From assembly GCA_019693395.1 (NCBI GenBank), contig JAAMXP010001286.1, forward strand, positions 1 to 49,439: DNA of 49,439 nt, read 5' to 3'. The DNA is from Ettlia oleoabundans. Taxonomy: Eukaryota; Chlorophyta; Chlorophyceae; Chlamydomonadales. The notes beneath the pieces were generated by a model. That model had not been told where the DNA came from, made no database searches, and saw only the letters and a program-made list of their open reading frames with translations. The position numbers and the translations under genes are program-made. Of this stretch, positions 9,876 through 19,939 are shown in pieces (the first letter of the stretch is position 1; each line of letters opens with the position of its first letter).

Positions 9876-12490
9876 ATGCCTACGCCAAAGACAATAGAGG
9901 TGATTGCGGGCCGATGCCGCTCTTGCCAGCACACTACAGTAGCATGCAGCGCCTTGCAGTCTTGCCGCAAGATGAAGCCGGCAGTTTACGCGCCAGCAGG
10001 GCTTTGCGCACTTTGACAGCTACCGCGCGCTCTATGCCAGGCGGCCGCCTTGGTGTTGGGCTTGTTACTTCGTGTCAGACAGCAGCGGGCCGGCCAGGGG
10101 GCCGCTGAGAAGGGGCTCAGCTGGCCCTCTGCGTCCCGCCTACCCAGCCGCAACCCAGGCCAGGTTTAGCTGATAAAATTTACAGCCAATGTCTCTTGTC
10201 TGCGTGGGTATTGCAGGCCATTTATGAGGACTACAAGAACCGACGGGAGGGCCTGCTGCTAGCCCTTATAGACGGTGCGTTGCCTGCAATAGCGGGCAAC
10301 CCTCCCTCCCTTGATGTGGTGTCAGCATGTTGTCGCCTTCTGCATTGCTGCTTTCACTGCAAACCAGCGATGATGACAGCTCTAAATGCACCCTCCAGTC
10401 AAGAAAGAGTCAGTCATCCAGTCCAGAAAGAAATGGGAGCAAATGCTGCTGGTCTCCAGCAGGACAGGTGCCCGCCCTGCCCTGCATTGCCCCATGTAGC
10501 CGCCGCCTTACCTGCGTTGCTTCCCTTCTCTTTCTGTGTGGTGCCTTGAGCAGACTCAAAGGAACTATGGGCGGCCTGCAGCCCAGACCGTGACAACCTG
10601 TGCCTTTACGGTGAGCACCAGCAACAACAACAACAACAGCTGGTGACAGGAGGTGGCTTGGGGCTGTACAGTCACGTTTCCGCCACCCTGTGCTTCAAGG
10701 CGCAAGCGTGTGTTCTAATGCTGTTTCACAATGCGCCCTGCCTGCCTGCTGCCATGCTGTGAATGTTGTGTGTATTCTTGTGTGCAGGCCACGCCGACGG
10801 CAACTGGTCTGTGGACCTGCCTGTGGAGGAGGTGCCACCCGAGCTGCCGGAGCCGGTGCTGGGCATTAACTTTGCACGAGATGGTGAGCAAGAGCGACAG
10901 CGTGCCCACAGGTCGTCCACCTGTCCTTTAAACAGCTGGCATGGCAGTCAGCCAGTCGTGAGAGCGTTGCACCTAGAGCGCTGGCCAGATGCATCTAGCT
11001 CGCTGACTGGCTCAGCTTGCTCCAAGAGGACAGGGACAGGCCGGAGGAAACTGTAGTGCTTCTGATTGCAGCAGTGGTGCCCCTCCTGCCTGGGTCTGCT
11101 ACTTAGAAACAGACACAATCAATGAACAAATAAAAACAAACAGTCGACCCATTTACGCTTTCCCCGCCTGGCTTCTGCAGGGATGGAGCGCAAGGACTGG
11201 CTGGCTCTGTGCGCGGTGCACAGCGACGCCTGGCTCATGAGCCTGCTCTTCTTCTATGCCGCACGCTTTGATGCTGATGGCCGCGCCGAGCTCTTCTCCC
11301 TGGTCAACCAGCACCCTACTGTGTACGAGGTCGTGACAGGGCGCGTGGCCCGCAACAAATTGTACAAACGCAAGCAGCCCAAGCCGGCAGGGGCAACCGC
11401 CGCTGCGGCGGCGGCGGCGGCCTCAGCGGCGGCTCTGGCGGCCTTTGAGGAGCCAAATCCATTTGTGCGTCCCGGATACCAGGCTGCGGACCAGGTGATT
11501 GGGGTTTGGACTGAAATCAAGTGGTTGGACTGAAATTAAGTGGCGCACAGGGTGTGGTATTCCTGGCTCGATACCTTGCTGGTGAGGGTGTGCGGCAGAG
11601 ACTCCTGCGGCCCCAATCACCAGCCACCCACCGTACCCCCGGTCTTGACAGTCCCTGACAAGATCATTGCATCCCTCTCGCCTCCTTCCCCTGTACGTGC
11701 AGCCGCTGCCTACTGGCCGGCTGCTGACTGCGGAGGATGTGTCTCCCGCGCTGGTTGGGCGCCAGGCTGAGCTGTTCTGGCCTGACGACGGCAAGTGGTA
11801 CCTCATCCAGTTCAACATGATCTACATGGACACACGCAAGGCAGAGTGAGCAAACACAGCACAGCATACGCAACTCTGCTCAGAACAAGCCCAACTAGCC
11901 CAGCATGACCTGGCAGTCCCTGGCATGGGCAGCTGCGCTGGGCTTTCCTTCCATCAGTGCGGACCGACGCAAAAAAAGCAATATAATCCTTTGGTTCTGT
12001 GTCGAGTTAATTGCCTGTGGGCAGGTGTGAACAGCTCAAATGGCCACAATGCATAGAGCTGTTGTGATCCCTTGCCTCTTCCCTGTCTCAAGTGCCTCAC
12101 CTCATTCTGCCGCTCCCGCTGCTTGCAGTGTGCAATACGCGACAGGCAAGCTATTGAGTGGGGGCAGCCAGGCTTGGGCTGCATCCGCCAGCCAAGGGTG
12201 GTGGTTTGCTGTCCTTGCTGGTGCATGCAAACAGGGCAGCCACCGGCTGCAGTTACATGATCTGCATTCTGTTCAACCCATTGTTGCATTTCTTAGCATT
12301 TGTTTCCAGCTCCACTGATGTTTGTGATTTGTTGACAAATTGATTTTCAAGCATTGTCTTTCAAGCATTGCAACCCTGCCCTGCCACATTTCGCCCTCCC
12401 TGTCCGCCACCCTTCCCTGATGCAGGCGAGTTTGAGCAGTTGGATCTGGATGAGGTGATCAGGGACGGCCACTGCTCCCTGCTTGCGTGA
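9876..12490 (+). CDS. Alfin-domain protein with C-terminal Tudor-like domain, no PHD finger
   Basis: Probable nuclear chromatin protein. Eight exons: 9876-9899, 10217-10274, 10554-10610, 10788-10883, 11181-11494, 11703-11845, 12129-12145, 12426-12490, giving 257 residues. Residues about 5-135 match the plant Alfin1-like N-terminal domain: [58 protein letters not shown] and [18 protein letters not shown]. An alanine-rich linker (about 149-167) follows. Plant Alfin-like proteins then have a PHD finger reading H3K4me3. Here residues about 184-257 instead show a Tudor/chromo-barrel pattern ([32 protein letters not shown]), and no Cys4-His-Cys3 set occurs before the stop. Exon 7 is 17 nt and is followed by a GCAAGC donor (GC-AG intron). 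The MPTPKTIE start exon is inferred from phase and similarity to the family N-terminus. Confidence 0.85.
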
Positions 12491-13002
12491 CCGTCATGCC
12501 AGGCTGCAATGCCTCAACTGCACTGCCAGATCTGCACGGCGGGTCCTCCACCTGCTTGCCGTGGGCAGGCACAGACGACGCTGTTGTACAACCTTTTGAC
12601 AAGATCTGCTGGCGGATCCTGCAATGACTGTTATGTTGGGCCTTTTTCATCCAAGCCTCCACGAGGCACCGCAACGCCCGTCTTGACATGGCGCCACCAG
12701 CGCGGCCCTGACCCTAGGCAGCTTTTCCCCTCTCCTTCCTCGTTGTTAACTCCCTTGTCTTTCTTTCACACATTGAAGTTGTCTACCGGCACAATGGCGC
12801 CCATGAAACACTTGCCATACCTCCTCAAGGCACCTGTAATGTTGCGCCTCTGCCCGCTGCCGCCTCGCCCGCCACCCTGGCAATGGCTGGATTGGAAATG
12901 GACGATTGGCGGACAAATGCCTTTGCGGGTCACTCATAGCCACCCCGTATCAGGTTCACCGCCATCGCTTGACGCACCTCATTGCAAACATCAAGTGCGT
13001 GT
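12491..13002. other. Intergenic region, Alfin-Tudor 3' end to DHQS start
   Basis: Tandem plus-strand genes. A TGTAA at 12835-12839 could serve as poly(A) signal for the upstream gene, leaving about 160 bp for the promoter of the next. No other feature recognised. Confidence 0.4.
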
Positions 13003-15867
13003 ATGCGCGCCTTGGCCCCCACAGCCTTGTCAAGCCCGCTTTGGGCACAAAGCAGACACAGTTTAGTGAGACCAGCTGCCGGTTTGCCTCGACGTAAATC
13101 ATTGGCCCTGGCAAAAGCGGCGGCCGGTGGCGGTGGTGGCGACAAGCTTGTCTGGCTGTCAACCAGCAGCCAGGTGTGGCATGGGGCTGCATATAAGCTG
13201 CGCTCAACCAGCTGAGCGTATGACTAAACTGGCATCGATTTCAGGTGGCATGCCAAGTCGGCCTTTATAAACTGGCTTGCATATCGGAGGTGCGGTGCAG
13301 AGTGTGCTGACGGCGGCGCTAGAGGCGGGCGTTTCCACAATTGTGTTTGACGAGAGCCAGGCATCCCTTGCCAAAGAGTGGCACCAGTTGGGACGGTTCG
13401 ATGCCATTACAAGAAAACCAGACGGTCGCTTGCTAGGTGCTGATGGTTGTCAGGTGACCCCCACCCGTGCCCGTGCACAACCCATGCCCGCCTGCCATCT
13501 GCTCTGTCTCCCTTGTTGCCTGCAGCATGACCCTGCCCCATCTGGTGGCTGCAGCTGGGTCATGTGCGCCTTCTTTCATCCCCAGCGGACCTGCGAGCCG
13601 CGGAGAAGGAGGCGGCAGCAGCTGAAGGCGTCGTGGTGATGGATGCACAGGATTGGCAGGTGGGTGATTGGTTGGGTGCAGGGCTGGCAGGCTGTGGTTG
13701 GTTGCAGTGCTGGGCAACTGCATTGTAAGTGGCTGGGTCGCTGAGGACTAGTGTGGAGAGCAAAGGCAGCCCCTATCAACAGCTAGGTGGTTGAGCAAGC
13801 AAGATGTTTGGGATTTACTTCTTCCTTGTTCTCTACAGGTTTTGCCCCACCAAGCTTGCTTGCCGCACTCACTACATGTCGTCAGCCCCCCCCCCCGCCT
13901 CTGCACGGTGCTTGCCCCAAACCGGCTGCAGATCATCCCTGCCGAGAACTTGGTGGCCTCCTACCAGCACAACAGCAGTGCAACGCTGCTGGCCGTGGCG
14001 CCAGACTGTGCTGCCAGCCGAGTGATGCTGGAGGCTCTGGAGACAGGGACAGACGGGGTGCTGCTTCGCACAGACAGCCCTGCTGAGGTGCGGCAGGGCT
14101 GGCTTAGGATCGCCTGCTGGCACAGTGGATATAACTAAAGGGCACTGCAAACCGAGCTATTCAAGGGTGTGCTGTGCTGCACTTCTTGCAGTCCTGTAGC
14201 TTGCTTTTAGAACTGGGTGGGTATGACGGTTGTTGCCGCCCCTTGCCGCTCTGTTGTGTTTCTTCTAATGCTGGTGAGGCAGGCGTCTCCATGCTGGTTT
14301 AAAGTGCTACACTCAACTCAAAGTGTTATCTGCCATGTAGCAGGCCCTTCGCATAGCACTTATGGCTGGCTGGTACTGCAGGTGCGGGCATTAATGCGGT
14401 ACCTTCAAGAGCGGCGGCAGCAGGGTGCGCAGCTGCTGCAGTACCAGAATGCTACAGTGACTTCAGTGCAGCCCGTGGGGATGGGGGATAGAGCATGCGT
14501 GGACCTGTGCAGGTGAGCACCTGCATGTATGCCAGCCCTGCTGTCTGCCTCTGCTACATGCATGTATGCCAGCCGTGCTGTCTGCCTCTGCTACATCAAC
14601 CTCCATGCCTTCCCCTTATTGAACTCGTTTTGTTTACTTTGCTCACTTACGACTCGTAAAAGCTGTATGCCATGATACATGTGCACAAGTCACGCCCCAC
14701 TGCAGTTGACCCCGCCCTCCCGCATCATCTCCCTTCCCCCACGCCGGATCCCTGCTTGCTGTGTGCAGCCTGCTGCAGCCGGGCGAAGGCATGCTAGTGG
14801 GCAGCTTTGCGCGCGCCCTGTTCCTGGTGCACAGCGAGTGTGCAGAGAGCAAGTACATCAGCAGCAGGCCGTTCAGGGTCAATGCGGGTCCGGTGAGGCT
14901 AAGCTGCATCGAGCTGAAGCAGGCGCTGTGCCTGATGGTGCTTCTTAATCTCGGTATTTTACCAGGGATTGCTTCGTGGGCGGCAGTTCACCCCTGCCGC
15001 GGCTTCCTACGATTTTTAAGCTTGCCATTCGTAGCATGCTCCCACGCCCTCCATGTCTACTTTCTTTCCCTTTGGTCCCATGCCCGTTTTAGCACAGTAT
15101 GCTCCACAACCCAGGCCCCACACCTCTCTGTCTTCATTGCTGCTTGCATCCTTTCATCTTGTGCAGGTGCATGCTTACCTCCAGCTTCCCGGCGGCCGCA
15201 CCGGGTACTTGAGTGAGCTGCGGTCAAGTGCGGAGGTGATGGTGGCGGATGCATGTGGAGCCACCCGAACGGCACTGGTGGGGCGGGTTAAAATCGAACA
15301 ACGTCCGCTGGTGAGTGCATGGTGGTTGGGAGGACGCAAAGTTCAATGATGTGTTTGTCAACAGGCTTGCCTGTCAGTGGTGTGTATTGGGGTTGTGGAA
15401 AGGCAACACACGGCTCCCTTACCCCGCCCCCCACACACCCATGCACCCGGCCTCGCTCCGCCTGGCAGGTCCTTGTGGAGGCGGAGCTTGAGGACGGCGA
15501 TCGCTGCTCAGTGCTGCTGCAAAACGCTGAGACAGTGCGGCTGGTGGGGCCACGCAGCAGCAGCAGCAGCCTCAGTGATAACAGCGGCAGCAGCAGCGGG
15601 AAGCCGCAGCCTGGCACGCTGCCAGGCCCCGACGCAGGACCCTCGCCTGCGGCAGATGGGTACGTGTGGCAGCAAGGGGGCGACAGCGCCAGCGGGGAGG
15701 CGCAGCCCTTATTAGAAGGGGAAGGGCAGATGGCAGATCAGGCGGCTTGTGGCTGGCGTACTGTGTCTGTATCTGAGCTGGCACCAGGCGAGCGGCTGTT
15801 TGTGCTGCGACAGGGCGGTGCACGTCACACAGGGGTCGCTATTGAGGAGAGCATCACAGAACGGTGA
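13003..15867 (+). CDS. 3-dehydroquinate synthase II (DHQS family), plastid-targeted
   Basis: Member of the DHQS family first defined in archaea (MJ1249 type), which is also found in plants and algae. The archaeal enzyme makes 3-dehydroquinate at the head of the shikimate pathway. Eight exons: 13003-13173, 13301-13436, 13586-13659, 13932-14087, 14382-14512, 14769-14892, 15167-15310, 15469-15867; 444 residues. Residues 1-45 are rich in Ala/Ser/Arg/Leu with few acidic residues, typical of a transit peptide. Core motifs include [112 protein letters not shown] and [10 protein letters not shown]. About 65 residues (341-405), rich in Ser, Gly, Pro and Gln, are inserted between the last two blocks. 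Whether plant and algal members have the archaeal activity is not established by sequence. Confidence 0.92.
14522..14595. repeat. 37-bp tandem duplication in a DHQS intron
   Basis: Two adjacent copies (14522-14558 and 14559-14595) beginning TGCATGTATGCCAGCC and ending CTGCTACA differ by one base. They lie just inside the 5' end of the intron between exons 5 and 6 and do not affect coding sequence. Confidence 0.9.
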
Positions 15868-17022
15868 GCCCTCAAACCTCCACCCCGCGTCTCCTTAGCT
15901 GGCTGCCAATAGTCTATTAGAAATTGGAAGCAGAGAGGGAGGGAGTGGCGCCTGGTGTTCGTTTCCCTGGTCGCCGGGATGAGCATCAACCGCTGGCCAG
16001 GTGCTGGCTGGAAATGTTGAGCTGGATTGTTCCCCTGCTGTTGGGTCCTTCCAGTGCACATGTAAGCCCACCTCTTATCGACTATTGCTCTCAGCAGCCA
16101 GCCGCATGCCTCCCGCGCGGTCATTCATAGCATGCTTTGGCACATTGGCACCATATTTACAAATAGCGAGAGGCACCAGGATGGATATGTCGGGGCATTG
16201 GACCGGCAGTCGGTGTACAGTGCAGCATCAGCCTATGCAACCTGAAACAGCAAGGGGTCTAGGGCTGTATAGGTGGTGCCACATCCACATGAGGGAAAGT
16301 GTATGTGCAGGGGTGGAACTGCCTAGTCTGCGTGCCACATGTGGCTTGCTCTAACTGGCTAAAGTGCACTGCCTGGAAAAAAGGGTAGACACAGATCATG
16401 CTGTGCTCTGGACAAATCAGGGAGGAATCATGGAAGTATGTTGGTCATCTTTGGGAATGCACCTGGAACAGCCACAGGCATTGGGTGGGGTGGGTGCAAG
16501 CCACGTTGCTGCTTTGCATGCACTGCAGGGCACTGCCAGAGGGTATGCAAAGCAGCTTACGCATTTTGGCACGCACGGCCACTGTCGGTGGGGTTGCCAT
16601 GAAGCAGAGGGATGAATGGGAAGGTCAATCGACGGCAGATGGCAGAATGAGCCACGCGGGGTAGGTGAGACAAGGAACAGGCCGGAAGGGAGTGATGGGC
16701 CCACACAATGGGAGCAAAAGCTTGCAAAGGCCAGTGACAAGAGAAAGGGATACAATCTTGGGCAAAGGACGGGTTGGGAAATTTTGTTGTTGTTGCAGAG
16801 GGAGAGGTCAGGGGTGGGGATGGGGATGGAAAAACATGTTATACCTACTGTGGGGGATGGGCATGGAATGTCAGCAGTCACGGGACAGGTTGGGTTGGTG
16901 TGTGCGTGTGTGTGTCAATCAGAGAATCACTTGATAGAGGGAATGGTGCTGCTTGCAGAAGCTGCAAAACTGGTCAAGGCCACTTGGCAGCCTGCGGCAG
17001 CCTCTTCAAAAAATACCGGTGA
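15868..17022. other. Convergent 3' region, DHQS / GARP factor
   Basis: 1.15 kb between two stop codons on opposite strands. A TGTAA at 16061-16065 may be the DHQS poly(A) signal. A short GT-rich run occurs near 16900-16917. Open frames of up to about 190 codons are present but look like chance frames: no domain, biased composition, no matching splice structure. Confidence 0.4.
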
Positions 17023-19557
17023 TCAGAAGAGGCGGGGGGACTCAAGGCCCCACCCGCCGGTGGTGCACAGACGTGTGCCAGGTGTTGTCGCTGCCTCGTT
17101 GCCACACAGTCCAGCAAAGGCGGCCGCGTCCTCGGGGCTCAGCATGGTGGAGCGCAGGCCTGGTATGTCCAGCAGGTCCCCAAGGTCGGTGTGGAAGTGA
17201 TCGCTGTCAGAGTCGCTGCAGGGGTTGTGGGGCAGGCGCGAGCGGGGGCGGTGAGGGGCGCCCACGGCAGCCGCCGCCACTGCTGCAGCTGCGTATTCTG
17301 ACAGGCGTCGAGGCCCCATATGCTGCAGCGCCTCACCGCCGCTCAGCAGCGGGTGTGGGGCGGATGCAGGAGCAACCCCAGCACCGTCTGTTGCTGCCTC
17401 AGGCGGGGGCATCGCCAGGATGGCGGCCGACAGCGACGGCATGGGGGGCTCGGGTCCCAGCAGGTGGTCAATCCAGGCAGCGTCGTCGCTGTCAGCTGGT
17501 AGGGGGGTGGGGGTGGAGCGGTGCCCTGTGGCTGGCAGCGCTGGGGCGCCGCTGGCCCACAGGGCAGCTGGTGCCGTGGGCTGGCTGACCAGCTCGGCTG
17601 GGTGGCTGGCCATGAGGGAGCCGTGCCGCAGCGGGTGGGCTGCCATGTGTGGCGGCAGGCTGTGCTGGTGGAGCAGCTGTGGGAGGGAGGCGTGGTGGGG
17701 GGCCATGTGCTGGGGCATGTGCTGCACATAGTGCTGCTGCGGGTGCGGGTGGTGCACATGGGCATGGAACAGCTGGTGCTGGGGATGGTGCTGGTGCTGG
17801 GGATGCGGGTGGTAGACTGCACCGTGGTGGTGCAGCTGCTGGGGGTAGGAGTGGGCGTGGTGCAGCTGCTCGTGGTGGTGGTGCAGGTGTGGGTGTGGGC
17901 AGTGGTGTGTGTGGTGTGCGCCTGGATGGCTGAGCCTGTGGTCCAGCACCTGCACGTGCACCTCTGTGCCATCGCCACGGTCGTACAGGCTCCCGCTGTG
18001 CACTGTGCCGCCGCCCATGCTGCTGCTGCTGCCGCCGCTGACGGGGGAGGGCTGGTGGCCGGTGCTGGCAGTGTCCAGAAGCAGGGCAGGGGCCGAGTGA
18101 CGCAGCTGCAGAGAGGTGCCGGCATCAAATCCACGCTTCTGGGGCGTGCGGGGGGCTGCCGCTGAGGTAGGACGCTGCGCCAGTGGCACCTGGGGATGCT
18201 GCTGCTGCCGCTGGCGCTTGAGCAGCCCGCGGCGTTGCTGCTGCTCCAGCTTGCGAGCGACAGCCGCAGCATAATCTGTCGAGTTGGGCTCGCTGCCGCT
18301 GCTGGCCCCGGGCTGCTTCTGCGGCCGGCTGCGAGGCTGGGGCTGTGCAGCTGTCCACACTGCTGCGGCCACCTGCCGGGCCGTAGCTTGCTGCAGCGCT
18401 GCAGCCTGCCGCGCCTGCTGGAGTGGCGCTGTGGGGCTGGGTGCTGGGAGGCCAGGGGCCAGGGGAGCACCGTTTGCCGCAGCCTGGCGCTGCATCTCTG
18501 CCGCCACTTTGATGCGGTGCTTCTGCAGATGACTCTTGACCTGGATGGTGGTCAGCTGTGCGGCGTAGGCACCCATCCTCTGCAGGATTGCTTTGGGCTT
18601 GGCCTCCTGCAGAGGCACGGCGGGAAGGCGGGCGGCCAGGGGAGGCAAGCGAGCGGCGGACGTGAGGAACTAGCAGAGGCAGTGGAAAGAGGTTGCATAC
18701 AGCAACTTCATCAGTGTGCTGAGAAAGCCAGCAGCCACCGTGCTGTCGGCAAGCGGCCTCAACCCGCTGAGCAGCCGTGAAGGCAGGCCGTCCCCGTGTC
18801 TCCCGGCGCTGGCGCCGTGTGGGCAGGAGGGTTTGAGATGGCCGCCCAGGCTCCTGACGCGCAAGCAGCCGAGGTCGAGTGGTCAACAAGCGGCCTTGGC
18901 ACCTCCCCAGGAACACAATCTCGAGCTAATAAGTTCAAAAATTTAGAGCGGATCCCGTCCTTGCGGCCCGCCACCAACACAACACTGCGGCGATACGGCT
19001 GCCTCCGAAAAGCATCAAAGCGCCAATTTTACCCATTTGGCCCTGGTAGCCGGCTCACGGGGCTGGCGAGCCATGCGTGACAAGCTACAGATGCAGGGCA
19101 TGGCAGATCCCAGGCAATGTGTGCTTGTGCGGGTGCCGCGCTGGGCCACCAACATATGAAAGACGCGGCAACTCACCCAGACTCCTCCCGCCTGCTGGAG
19201 GGCCTTCAGAAACCGGGCCTCCAGGCTTCCCTTCCAAGATATCGCACACCGCCCTCTCCCTGCATATTAGTGAGGAAATCTCGAGGTCTCAGGCCATCTG
19301 CACACGTTCGGGCGCCGCCGGGACGGGCAACACGCCGCACAGCCACCAGGCTGAGTGGGAGCCCGCGGCCCCGCCGCACGTCTCCTCCTCTCCTGCCGCC
19401 CCAATCCTGCCCTACATAAGCCCAAACACTCACTTGCGTCGTCGTCGCTGCTGCAGTCGGCCTCCAGCTCCGCATCATCTTGTGAATCCGACAAGGGCTC
19501 CTCCTCCGACTCCACCTGTTCCCAGCCCTGCTTAGACCTCTTTCCCCTAAGCTCCAT
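17023..19557 (-). CDS. GARP (G2-like) Myb-related transcription factor with His-rich tail
   Basis: Predicted nuclear DNA-binding protein of the GARP class. Three exons: 19434-19557, 19177-19259, 17023-18606; 596 residues. The N-terminus (MELRGKRSKQGWEQ) is followed by an acidic stretch ending DDDA. The GARP domain (about 42-103) is split by intron 2: SWKGSLEARFLKALQQAGG in exon 2 and EAKPKAILQRMGA...QVKSHLQKHRIKV in exon 3. SHLQKHR (94-100) corresponds to the SHLQKYR signature. The first helix is divergent: SWKGSLEARF replaces the usual WTPELHxRF, so DNA contacts may differ. The 500-residue C-terminal part is low complexity, with Gln/Ala-rich segments and a tract at about 295-375 with some 33 histidines. 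Joining exons 1-2 rests on phase and domain continuity. Confidence 0.82.
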
Positions 19558-19939
19558 GTGATGCCTGGGGGTCCCGACCCGTGTTGGACGCAATGTGTGC
19601 AGCGCAGTGCCTTGGTCCGGCATTTCTCGGCCTGGGTTTTTGTACCGCATGCAATACACACCGTGCTTTGCAAGTGCCATCATCGTACCGCATACTGGCA
19701 TTGATTTACATTTGTGAACGCTTGGCCGGCCTTGTAAAAGCGGCGGGCGCTGGCATCACCCAGCACCCATCGTGACTGAGATTGTGAGCCTTGCTCAAGC
19801 CACGGACTAGAGGTTGATCAGCGTCACCAAGGTTCTTATCACATCCTGAACTCGCTGATCAGTTGCCCGCTTTAGCAGTCCAAGCACAGCTCTTGACGGC
19901 GGGCTGGTGGCGTCGGCGACGGCAGGGAGTGCATTGCCA
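19558..19939. promoter_or_regulatory. Divergent promoter region, GARP factor / glycosyltransferase
   Basis: 382 bp separate the two start codons on opposite strands. Both promoters are expected here. No specific element was recognised. Confidence 0.45.

Noticed and set aside
16616..17200. 194-codon plus-strand frame in the gap after DHQS
   Set aside because: Overlaps the GARP coding end antisense, with biased, low-information composition and no splice-consistent partner.
17343..18470. 375-codon minus-strand frame rich in Thr and Ser
   Set aside because: Out-of-frame shadow of the His-rich region of the GARP gene; (CAC/CAT)n codons read as Thr/Ser/Pro.
18125..18916. 263-codon minus-strand frame
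   Set aside because: Out of frame with the SHLQK-containing exon and without a domain; the GARP exon explains the region.
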